From Chloroflexota bacterium (lineage in GTDB: Bacteria; Chloroflexota; Anaerolineae; Ardenticatenales; Ardenticatenaceae): a stretch of 6,155 nucleotides of DNA. The stretch's first letter is position 1. Every line of letters begins with the position of its first letter. The notes below the pieces were generated by a model. That model did no database searches. It was not told the DNA's origin and saw only the letters and a program-made list of their open reading frames with translations. A program made the translations under genes and the position numbers. Of the stretch, positions 1-5,727 are shown one piece after another. The stretch spans positions 1 through 6,155 of the forward strand of contig DOUV01001098.1 of NCBI GenBank assembly GCA_003520455.1. The letters run 5' to 3'.

Positions 1-2085
1 GGGGCCGGTGGGAGCGGCCGGTTGGGCAGCCGGCACGGAGCGGAGGGGCTGCCCCTCCGGCGGCAGCGCTGGCGTGGCCAGCAGTCGAGCGGGGGATGCG
101 GTTGCCGCCGGTAGCAGGACGGAGGGCGATGGCGTGACCCTCGCGCCTGCGGTACGGGCGGTCCTCCCAATTCCGGCCTGCTCCGCGCTCTGCGCCAGGG
201 GAGTGCCGACCGTCAGGGTATAGACGGCGGTGCCGCCGGTGGCGAGGCCGGTGGTGTTATCGACAAACCAGATCTGGCGCGGGGCAGGTGGGCTCAGGCT
301 CTCCATCAGGTCCACTCGGCCCCAGCCCGTGACGTTGTTGGGGCGAGCGGCGGGCACTTCCTGCTTGCTTCCGTTACCGTACTGGCCGGGTGACATGTCG
401 GCGGCGCCACCCAGCAGGACGGCCTTCATCAGAGCGGCCGTCGGGTCACTGATGTTCTTGATACGGACGAGCCATTCCCGCACCAGGCTGACGGCTCCGG
501 CGGTCAAGGGCGTAGCCATACTGGTGCCACCCATATAGACATAATCCTGATTGTAGACGCGCCAGCCTGTGCCAGCGTTCGGATCATGCGAGCGGGCCGA
601 GATGATCCAGGTCCCGGGGGCGACGACATCGGGTTTGATGCGCCCATCGTCAGTTGGTCCCCGGCTGGAAAAAGCGGCCATGCCGCTCGGATTGTCGGCC
701 AGCAAGTCGCTGGCGATGGGCTCGGCGGAAAACCCCTGGAATGACTGGCCCCAGGTCCCCGGGAGTTCGGGGCGCACGTTCTCGCTGGCACCCACCGTTA
801 CGACGTTCTTGGCAGTGCCCGGGCTCCCGAGGGAGTCGAGATCCACGGCGCCATCGGCGTTGGCATCGATTCCACTGTTGCCGGCCGCGAAGAGCAGCAG
901 CAGATCCCGGTGTTGCCACATCGCCGCGTCGGCCTGTTGTGAATCGGTCGTATAGCCGCCGTACTGCGGATTTTGCTGGGTGCCACCGGTCGGTCCGCCC
1001 CAACTGTTGCTGTGGATTCGGGCCCCCAGGTTGTAGGCCGGAGTGAACAGGGAGGTATCGATGTCAGCCGGAATGCACTCGAGGGAGGGGTCGCCATTGC
1101 TGTCAATCGACTGGATGACCAGTTGGGCTTCCGGCGCGACCCCGGCGAACGAGTTGGTGTAGTCATGAGTCGCGGGGTGACTGGTGGAGTACGTACCGTT
1201 GCCCAACACACTGCCACTGACATGCGTGCCGTGACCGTTGAGGTCGCTCCAGGCGTTCCGTAAACCGCTCAGTGCGCACAGCGCTTGACCCTGCACGATC
1301 CGGCCCTCAAAGTCGTCGCTCATCGCGGCGCCGGTCGTTCCCACGTCGAGGCCGGTGTCGGCAACGGCGACGATCTGCCCGGCCCCGAAGAGTCCTAGGG
1401 TCGCGCGGACCTGGTTGGCGCGCATGATGGTGCCGCCGCCGACATCGTTGAGCGCCACCGGTTGGAAGTAGGGCTCGACCCACAGCACGTCATCCTGGCT
1501 GGTCAGGTCGTTGAGGCGGTCACTCGGCAGTGCGACCCGCACGTAGCCCGCGGCCGGATTGGCACCCTGTCCCTCGACCGTTCCGCCCCATTCGGCAACT
1601 CGCGCTGCCAGGGTGTCGAGGTCGGCGTCGGGGAAGGTCTGGACCGTCACCGTCACGATCTTTCCGGCCTCGACACTGGCCGCAGCAAGCTCAGGGGCCA
1701 ACCGGTAGGCCGGGTGATAGGGACCAACCCAGCGGACGAAGGGGAGCGCGCGCACCTGTTCGGCGGTGGCACCGTCCAGGCGGGCAATGAAGGCGTCGTC
1801 GGGCACGTAGCCATAGAGTTGCCCTCCCAACTGCTGCACAGCGGCCTTCCAAACCTCCTGCACCGGGCCACGGAACTGAACCAGGTAGGCGCCGCGGCTG
1901 CTCTCGCTTGCCACAGCGCGGCGCGTCGCAGGGATCGCCGGTTCGCCCGCGAGTGGATCGAAGGTGACCGTTCGCAGGCGGATGCGGGCGCTGTCGGGCG
2001 CCGGCTGGGCCAACAGGTGTTGGGCGCCGACCTGGATCAGCACAAAGAGGAGGAGGAAGGTTGAGAAAGCTACTCGACGAGACAT
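1..2085 (-). CDS. Secreted subtilisin-like serine peptidase (S8 family, KP-43-like), C-terminus outside window
   Basis: The frame is open from ATG at 2085 to the window edge (695 codons, no stop). Residues 1-26 form a signal peptide: MSRR, a hydrophobic core, and likely cleavage near A21 or A26, so the enzyme should be exported. Two propeptide-like modules follow, about 66-123 and 143-206, each ending in a matching motif (VRWVGPY, VLWVEPY). The catalytic domain spans about 230-590: Asp243 in VAVADTGLD, His285 in NGHGTHVSG, oxyanion Asn403 in AAGNSG, Ser522 in GGTSMATP. Residues 407-415 fit a DxNxDGxxD calcium loop. RPNNVTGWGRVDL (581-593) closes the domain, and a beta-sandwich seems to begin at about 603-627. 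It is then interrupted by Pro/Ala/Ser/Thr-rich sequence (628-695). The triad is complete, so the enzyme should be an active extracellular protease. The substrate is unknown. A weak AGG lies 6-8 nt before the start; no convincing promoter is visible. Confidence 0.93.
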   Translation of the reverse strand, partial: MSRRVAFSTFLLLFVLIQVGAQHLLAQPAPDSARIRLRTVTFDPLAGEPAIPATRRAVASESSRGAYLVQFRGPVQEVWKAAVQQLGGQLYGYVPDDAFIARLDGATAEQVRALPFVRWVGPYHPAYRLAPELAAASVEAGKIVTVTVQTFPDADLDTLAARVAEWGGTVEGQGANPAAGYVRVALPSDRLNDLTSQDDVLWVEPYFQPVALNDVGGGTIMRANQVRATLGLFGAGQIVAVADTGLDVGTTGAAMSDDFEGRIVQGQALCALSGLRNAWSDLNGHGTHVSGSVLGNGTYSTSHPATHDYTNSFAGVAPEAQLVIQSIDSNGDPSLECIPADIDTSLFTPAYNLGARIHSNSWGGPTGGTQQNPQYGGYTTDSQQADAAMWQHRDLLLLFAAGNSGIDANADGAVDLDSLGSPGTAKNVVTVGASENVRPELPGTWGQSFQGFSAEPIASDLLADNPSGMAAFSSRGPTDDGRIKPDVVAPGTWIISARSHDPNAGTGWRVYNQDYVYMGGTSMATPLTAGAVSLVREWLVRIKNISDPTAALMKAVLLGGAADMSPGQYGNGSKQEVPAARPNNVTGWGRVDLMESLSPPAPRQIWFVDNTTGLATGGTAVYTLTVGTPLAQSAEQAGIGRTARTAGARVTPSPSVLLPAATASPARLLATPALPPEGQPLRSVPAAQPAAPTGP

Positions 2086-2300
2086 ATGAACCTACACCTG
2101 GGTCAGTGGATTGGATAGATCACAGCATTGGCCCGCACGGAACAACACCAGTGGCGGATGGTACGCCGTGCAATACCGGGGGCAGAGGCGCAGCGCCCGG
2201 TCGGGTGGGAGATATGCCACGCATGCATTCTCTGGCCCAACGCATCACACTTCGCCGCGCTCCCGGCGAGGGGCCGGTCCGACCGCGCTGTCGTCGCTCT

Positions 2301-2330
2301 TCTCGGGACGAGAGGACGTCTTTGAAGTCC
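2301..2330 (-). terminator. Adjacent small hairpins after the hydrolase gene, possible weak terminator
   Basis: Two adjoining inverted repeats lie 25 nt past the hydrolase stop codon. One is GGAC-x-TC / GA-x-GTCC (2314-2330, 3-nt loop); the other is TCTCG / CGAGA (2301-2313, 3-nt loop). No T-run follows on the minus strand, so this is not a standard intrinsic terminator. The rest of 2086-2354, between the hydrolase and the protease, shows no gene and no clear promoter to me. Confidence 0.2.
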
Positions 2331-2354
2331 CTGCCCTCCGGTCTCTGACGGCCC

Positions 2355-3200
2355 TCAATCAGCGCCAGCCAGTTGCTGCGCTTTGAGTTCGCGGTAGATT
2401 TTGATCAGGTTCCCCTGGTGGAGCTGGCGCACCAGCCCATCGAGCGGGATGCTGGATTCCCCGCACCGCTCGATGGTGATGCGGCTGAGTTCCCGCTCGC
2501 TGCCGCGGGTTTCGATCAGGGCTTGAACCTGCTCGTAGATGCAGTCGAGGTACTGGGTGTGGCGTTCGAGAATCTCGGGGATCTCGCCGCGCAGGAGGAT
2601 CTCTCCGTGGCCTTGGACGATATTTTCGACTGCGAGGTCCTGGATCCGTTTCAGAGTGCGTTTGAGACTGTCGCGATCCCCCCAAACGAAGTACGGAAGT
2701 GGCATCACGGCATCGCCGGAGAAGAGGATCTTGTCGCCCTCGACGAGCAGGCCGATGCCATCGGGAGTATGGCCTGGTAGATGCATCAGCCGCAGCGAGC
2801 GGTTTCCCAGGTGGAGTCCCATCTCATTCGCGAAGACAATCTCGGGGGGGACGAGGCGCACCGGTTCGAGGCCGGGTGTTTCATTCTTGGCGGTTTCCAG
2901 TTGCTGTTCGCCAAACTCCAAGAGCATCTCGCGGCAGCGGCGGTGACCGATGATTTCAGCCTCAGGGTAGAAATAGTTGCCGTAGACGTGATCGGCGTGG
3001 AAATGGGTGTTGACCACGAAGCGGACCCCGTGGGGGCTGCGACGATGGATGAACTCAGCCATCTCCCCGCTTTCGGCCGGAAATGGGAGCGTGTCAATCA
3101 CAATCGCGCCCTCGGGGGTGAGAATGGCGCTGGCCGTGACCTGAGCGTAGAGCTCGCTGGTGAAAATGAAGATGTCTTCGGAGACTCGTTCGCGTCGCAT
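2355..3200 (-). CDS. Metallo-beta-lactamase-fold hydrolase
   Basis: A complete 281-residue protein of the metallo-beta-lactamase superfamily, whose members use one or two metal ions, usually zinc, to hydrolyse varied substrates. All expected ligands are present: H66, H68, D70 and H71 in THFHADH, H144 in LPGHTPD, D163 in SGDAV, and H198 in VQGHGE. The N-terminal strands (about 10-40) and the order of the motifs fit a single-domain hydrolase. About 80 mostly helical residues follow the last ligand and may shape the substrate pocket or a dimer interface. There is no signal peptide, so it is probably cytoplasmic. The ATG at 3200 is supported by a GGAG ribosome-binding site 5 nt upstream and a candidate promoter farther up. 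The neighbours do not reveal a substrate. The motifs do not point clearly to glyoxalase II, RNase Z or a true beta-lactamase, so I give no gene name. Confidence 0.93.
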   Translation of the reverse strand: MRRERVSEDIFIFTSELYAQVTASAILTPEGAIVIDTLPFPAESGEMAEFIHRRSPHGVRFVVNTHFHADHVYGNYFYPEAEIIGHRRCREMLLEFGEQQLETAKNETPGLEPVRLVPPEIVFANEMGLHLGNRSLRLMHLPGHTPDGIGLLVEGDKILFSGDAVMPLPYFVWGDRDSLKRTLKRIQDLAVENIVQGHGEILLRGEIPEILERHTQYLDCIYEQVQALIETRGSERELSRITIERCGESSIPLDGLVRQLHQGNLIKIYRELKAQQLAGAD

Positions 3201-3205
3201 ACGCG

Positions 3206-3209
3206 CTCC
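3206..3209 (-). promoter_or_regulatory. Ribosome-binding site of the MBL-fold hydrolase
   Basis: GGAG on the minus strand, 5 nt before the ATG at 3200. It is a good Shine-Dalgarno match at normal spacing and supports that start. Confidence 0.6.
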
Positions 3210-3263
3210 GTGCCGCTGGTGCTAATTGAAGTCTCTCAAGCGCGTCCTACTTTGACCGGGCGA

Positions 3264-3292
3264 AGCGTAACACGCCGACGCGCTAGCGTCAA
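3264..3292 (-). promoter_or_regulatory. Candidate sigma-70 promoter for the MBL-fold hydrolase
   Basis: The -35 is TTGACG (3292-3287, 5 of 6 consensus bases). A 17-bp spacer leads to TACGCT (3269-3264, 3 of 6). The -35 and spacing are good and the -10 is poor. The site lies about 65 nt upstream of the hydrolase start, giving a short leader. No other gene starts here, and the upstream RNA ends in a terminator, so the hydrolase needs a promoter about here. Confidence 0.35.
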
Positions 3293-3426
3293 GAGGATTT
3301 TACCGCAATTTTGGTGTCGTTGTCTGTTGGTCTTGGGTTGCTGTCAGCCGGGCGAAACAGCTTCCCTCTCGGACGACGCCTTCTTTCCCACACCTTTCCA
3401 CGGGAGGACGGGAGTCACGTACCGGG

Positions 3427-3483
3427 AAATGATGCCTCATCTTTCGCCGGCCCGTTGCCGTGGGGCGGGGCGGGGCATCTTTT
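3427..3483. repeat. Long GC-rich inverted repeat with A- and T-rich flanks
   Basis: AAA-T-GATGCC (3427-3436) pairs with GGCATC-T-TTT (3474-3483). The inner part is very GC-rich and can pair further (CGCC with GGCG, CCC with GGG). A-run before and T-run after resemble a bidirectional terminator, but the loop is long. It lies in the 310-nt gap 3201-3510 between the RNA gene and the hydrolase, where I otherwise see only the hydrolase's promoter and ribosome-binding site. Confidence 0.3.
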
Positions 3484-3510
3484 CAGGGGAGAGCTCGACC
3501 TCGGAGGGCG

Positions 3511-3546
3511 ACAAACGAGAACGCCACCAGCCTCAGCTAGTGGCGT
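3511..3546 (-). terminator. Intrinsic terminator of the 3742-3511 RNA
   Basis: An 11-bp stem (3546-3536 with 3531-3521, one G-U pair) has the 4-base loop TGAG. On the minus strand it is followed by TCTCGTTTGT, a moderately T-rich tail. On the plus strand the flank is GC-rich, so the terminator works in the minus direction. It is the strongest hairpin in the window with a tail, and it sets the 3' end of the RNA unit. Confidence 0.75.
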
Positions 3547-3742
3547 CGGGCGAGAAAGCGCTCCTCCGCAGTGCCGTGTAACGCAAGGAGCTTGTGAACC
3601 TGCTTTCGCAGGTGGGAACCTACCCGGCATCACCGACCACCCCACATGGAGGCAGCCCGCGCGCCTTTCTGGAGATTGGCTCCCTTTGATCAGGTGTTGG
3701 CTCAAAGCTTCTTATCGTATCACGCACACCACTGGGGAGCGG
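3511..3742 (-). ncRNA. Structured noncoding RNA, candidate 6S RNA (SsrS)
   Basis: A promoter at 3777-3749 and a terminator at 3546-3511 bracket about 230 nt in which I find no credible protein on the minus strand. The two ends pair over a long distance: 3740-3736 with 3564-3560 (GCTCC/GGAGC), 3733-3730 with 3573-3570 (AGTG/CACT), and 3729-3726 with 3579-3576 (GTGT/ACAC). Inside are a large asymmetric unpaired region, an inner stem (AAGGGAGC, about 3686-3679, with GCTCCTT, about 3591-3585, one bulged G), and a 6-bp hairpin with a GAAA loop (3613-3598). A closing stem, central bubble, small hairpin on the 3' side and about 200 nt size fit 6S RNA, which binds RNA polymerase holoenzyme by mimicking an open promoter. 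The structure is read by eye; the 6S name is inference. I do not recognise hallmark sequences of SRP RNA, tmRNA, RNase P RNA, T-box or cobalamin riboswitches. A novel RNA family remains possible. Confidence 0.6.
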
Positions 3743-3748
3743 AACTCT

Positions 3749-3777
3749 ATTATAACCCCAGGCCGCTCAGGCGACAA
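3749..3777 (-). promoter_or_regulatory. Strong sigma-70-type promoter for the noncoding RNA
   Basis: The -35 is TTGTCG (3777-3772, 4 of 6), followed by a 17-bp spacer and a perfect TATAAT (3754-3749). Transcription should start near 3743-3741, immediately before the first base of the closing stem at 3740. That agreement supports both the promoter and the RNA. Confidence 0.75.
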
Positions 3778-3829
3778 AAAGCACGCAACTCCTGAAATCG
3801 CTCAAATTGGATTCGGGTGCGCGGCGGAG

Positions 3830-3848
3830 GCGAGGGCAGTGCCCTCGC
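3830..3848. repeat. Perfect 8-bp inverted repeat upstream of the RNA promoter
   Basis: GCGAGGGC and GCCCTCGC are separated by AGT. The repeat is centred roughly 95 bp upstream of the predicted start of the noncoding RNA. It could be an operator or a read-through hairpin; neither strand has a T-run after it. A smaller hairpin, GGCAC/GTGCC, lies at 3885-3898. Confidence 0.4.
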
Positions 3849-3960
3849 TTACCCGGGACAGACGCGCCCGGTACTTCCTCGATTGGCACGCGAGTGCCTG
3901 TGAGATTCATGTGTGCGCTCTCCTCGTCAGCTCCTGGCGATAATCAACGGCTGAGAGGCC

Positions 3961-3985
3961 GAAAACAACAACCGGAGGCCTCCGG
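3961..3985 (-). terminator. Intrinsic terminator downstream of miaB
   Basis: CCGGA-GGCC-TCCGG (3985-3972) is extended by two possible G-U pairs and followed on the minus strand by TTGTTGTTTTC. It sits about 40 nt after the miaB stop codon. A second small hairpin (CGGC/GCCG, 3961-3948) follows at once and may act as a backup. Together they isolate the noncoding RNA from miaB transcription. Confidence 0.65.
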
Positions 3986-4027
3986 CCACAGACAAGAACT
4001 CAGGTGCGGAGGACACATGTTGCCGGT

Positions 4028-5428
4028 CTACGCCACCAGCGAAATCCACGCCCCTTCCGGCTCGCTCGGGAGCCCAACGGGGGCGCGGTCTGCCGGGACG
4101 CCCTGCATGGACCAGGGTCCGGTCCAGGTGATTGTGACGTCGACCAACTCGCCCTTGCGGTTGCGCTCGTCCTCGAAGAAGACCAGTTTGTTGGTGCGGG
4201 TGCGGCCGCGCCACTTGCCCTTGTGGAAATCCTCGACCAGCACCTCGACGGTCTGATCGAGGCAGCGCGCATTGATCTCGGTGCATACACGCTCCTGGAG
4301 GTCGTCCAACAGGGCACGGCGACGCTCCTTTTCCGCCTGCGGTACGTCGTCCTCCCATCGTGCCGCGGCGGTGTTGGGCCGGGGTGAGAAGCAGGCCAGA
4401 TGGGCCTTATCCAGCTTGAGCTCCTCCAGCAGGCGATAGGTGCCCATGAATTGCTCCTCGCTCTCTCCCGGAAAGCCGACGATGATGTCGGTGTGGATCG
4501 CCACGCCCGGGACCCGGGCGCGGATCTTCTCGACCAGCCGACGGTAGTCGTCCACGGTATAGCCACGGCGCATGCGCCGCAGCACGTCGTCATCCCCCGC
4601 CTGCACCGGCACCTCGATGACCTCCATGACCTTGGGCAGTTCCGCGACCGTGTCGAGCAGCTCGCCGCTCATGTAGTTGGGGTGCGAGGTCAGGAAACGG
4701 ATGCGCTCGATGCCCTCGACCTCGTGGACCTGGCGCAGCAGTTGGGGCAGGCGTGGGCCATCGGGGATGTCGTAGCCGTAGCGGTCTACGATCTGCCCCA
4801 GGAGGGTGACTTCCTTGACGCCCTGCTCGGCCAGGCTGCGTACCTCGCTGATGATCTCGCCCACTATCCGCGTGCGCTCGATCCCCCGCCGATAGGGGAT
4901 GATGCAGAAGCTGCACATGTGGTTGCAGCCGTAGATGATCGGGACGTGGGCCGAGATCAGTTCGCCGCGCTCGTGGGCCGGGAGGACCAGCGAGGTAGTT
5001 TGATCCTGGATGGTGTCGCGGCGCTCGCGGCGGCGGACCTCCTCGTAGTAAGCGTCGGCGTCCCAGTCGCGGCCATCCAGGTAGGCCAACAGGGGGCCGG
5101 CCTCACTCGGCGGCAGAAAGACATCCACAAAGGGGAATTTCTCGCGCAGCGGCGCCGGGTTCTTGACCCCCACCAGGCAGCCCATGAGGCCGATAATCGG
5201 CGGGTTGGGACGTTCTTTCAGGGGTTTGAGCGAGCCGAGGCGTCCATACACTTTGTCCTCGGCGCCCTGCCGCACGACGCAGGTGTTGAGGACAATGACG
5301 TCGGCCTCGCGCGGATCGGGCGTCGCTCGATAACCACGCTTTTCCAACGCCGATGCGACACGCTGGGTGTCGGCCGCGTTCATCTGGCAGCCGATGTACC
5401 AGGTGTAATAGGTCTTCTTTGTCGCCAT
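4028..5428 (-). CDS. miaB: tRNA-2-methylthio-N6-adenosine37 methylthiotransferase, MiaB family
   Basis: A radical-SAM methylthiotransferase that adds a methylthio group at C2 of i6A37 in tRNAs reading codons that start with U, improving codon pairing. With ATG at 5428 the protein has 466 residues, normal for the family. The N-terminal domain carries cluster cysteines C14 (in IGCQMN), C50 (NTCVVR) and C84 (MGC). The radical-SAM motif CxxxCxxC is C168, C172, C175, followed by PYRRG. A TRAM RNA-binding domain fills about 390-455. CQMN favours MiaB over RimO or MtaB. Some usual motifs differ: GQIVDRYG where I expect GQNVNSYG, and QAGDDDVL where I expect QSGSDxVL. This start is preferred over an in-frame GTG at 5485: it has a purine-rich ribosome-binding site, and the 19 extra residues (RKGRAPHTG...) are basic and unlike the family. 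It has its own promoter, leader hairpin and terminator, so it is probably monocistronic. Confidence 0.95.
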   Translation of the reverse strand: MATKKTYYTWYIGCQMNAADTQRVASALEKRGYRATPDPREADVIVLNTCVVRQGAEDKVYGRLGSLKPLKERPNPPIIGLMGCLVGVKNPAPLREKFPFVDVFLPPSEAGPLLAYLDGRDWDADAYYEEVRRRERRDTIQDQTTSLVLPAHERGELISAHVPIIYGCNHMCSFCIIPYRRGIERTRIVGEIISEVRSLAEQGVKEVTLLGQIVDRYGYDIPDGPRLPQLLRQVHEVEGIERIRFLTSHPNYMSGELLDTVAELPKVMEVIEVPVQAGDDDVLRRMRRGYTVDDYRRLVEKIRARVPGVAIHTDIIVGFPGESEEQFMGTYRLLEELKLDKAHLACFSPRPNTAAARWEDDVPQAEKERRRALLDDLQERVCTEINARCLDQTVEVLVEDFHKGKWRGRTRTNKLVFFEDERNRKGELVDVTITWTGPWSMQGVPADRAPVGLPSEPEGAWISLVA

Positions 5429-5429
5429 G

Positions 5430-5443
5430 CCTTCTCTCTTCCT
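5430..5443 (-). promoter_or_regulatory. Purine-rich ribosome-binding region deciding the miaB start
   Basis: AGGAAGAGAGAAGG ends 1 nt before the ATG at 5428, placing GAGAG about 5-9 nt upstream. It supports ATG 5428 over GTG 5485, which lies inside the predicted leader. Confidence 0.5.
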
Positions 5444-5497
5444 GGCGCGTCGAGTCCCTGTGTGGGGGGCGCGCCCCTTCCTCACATCAAAGCGCTC

Positions 5498-5517
5498 GCG
5501 CCGCTCAGGAGCGGCGC
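5498..5517 (-). promoter_or_regulatory. Hairpin at the 5' end of the miaB leader RNA
   Basis: A perfect 8-bp stem, GCGCCGCT/AGCGGCGC, with a 4-base loop. It begins at or just after the predicted transcription start (about 5520-5517), so the mRNA would start with a stable stem-loop, which could protect it from decay. A 12-bp palindrome, GGGGCGCGCCCC (5477-5466), lies farther along the roughly 90-nt leader. No U-run follows the hairpin, so attenuation is not indicated. Confidence 0.5.
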
Positions 5518-5524
5518 AGTACTC

Positions 5525-5552
5525 ATTATAGGCAGAGCACCGGGCCGGTCAA
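5525..5552 (-). promoter_or_regulatory. Sigma-70-type promoter for miaB
   Basis: TTGACC (5552-5547, 5 of 6 consensus bases), a 16-bp spacer, and a perfect TATAAT (5530-5525). It is the best promoter match in the window and lies about 95 nt upstream of the miaB ATG. Confidence 0.75.
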
Positions 5553-5727
5553 GGGACTGCGACGTTTGGGCAGGGCGCCTCAAAGGTCAGGCGTGCGAGG
5601 TGCGACGCCCCCTGGTCGGGCGCGTGGGAATGGCGGATGGTCCACTGTTGCCCTGCCGTGTGCCCTCCTGAAGGAAACGGGTGCGTCCCCCCCGCGTAGA
5701 GAATACCATTATATCCGTCGTCCCGCG

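Noticed and set aside
301..385. Apparent single-base frameshift in the S8 peptidase just after the catalytic domain
   Set aside because: It came from a miscopied codon. Reading triplet by triplet, YGNGSKQEVPAARPNNV is continuous in one frame and the gene stays open to the edge.
1462..2064. 200-codon plus-strand open frame inside the S8 gene
   Set aside because: It is the mirror of the signal peptide and propeptide region of the peptidase, with no recognisable motif or ribosome-binding site.
2086..2354. Small gene or promoter between the hydrolase and the peptidase
   Set aside because: Short plus-strand frames here have odd composition and no ribosome-binding site. Candidate -10 boxes on the minus strand match at two or three positions only.
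3511..3742. T-box, cobalamin riboswitch, SRP RNA, tmRNA or RNase P RNA
   Set aside because: I find no T-box sequence, B12 box, SRP GGUCAGG/GGAAGCAGCC core, tmRNA ends or RNase P P4 core. The terminator and the gap to the hydrolase's own promoter also argue against a cis-acting riboswitch.
2781..3943. Plus-strand open frames across the hydrolase and the RNA gene (2781-3581, 3311-3943)
   Set aside because: They are antisense to the hydrolase or cross structured RNA, a promoter and a terminator. Their proteins are Arg/Gly/Ser-rich and show no fold or motif.
5429..5485. GTG start at 5485 for miaB
   Set aside because: It adds 19 basic residues unlike MiaB family N-termini, lies in the predicted structured leader, and has no ribosome-binding site, whereas ATG 5428 has one.
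4400..5671. 423-codon plus-strand open frame
   Set aside because: It lies opposite miaB. Its composition (many D, V, A, L, H) is the usual mirror of a GC-rich gene, it has no family motifs, and miaB is unmistakable on the other strand.
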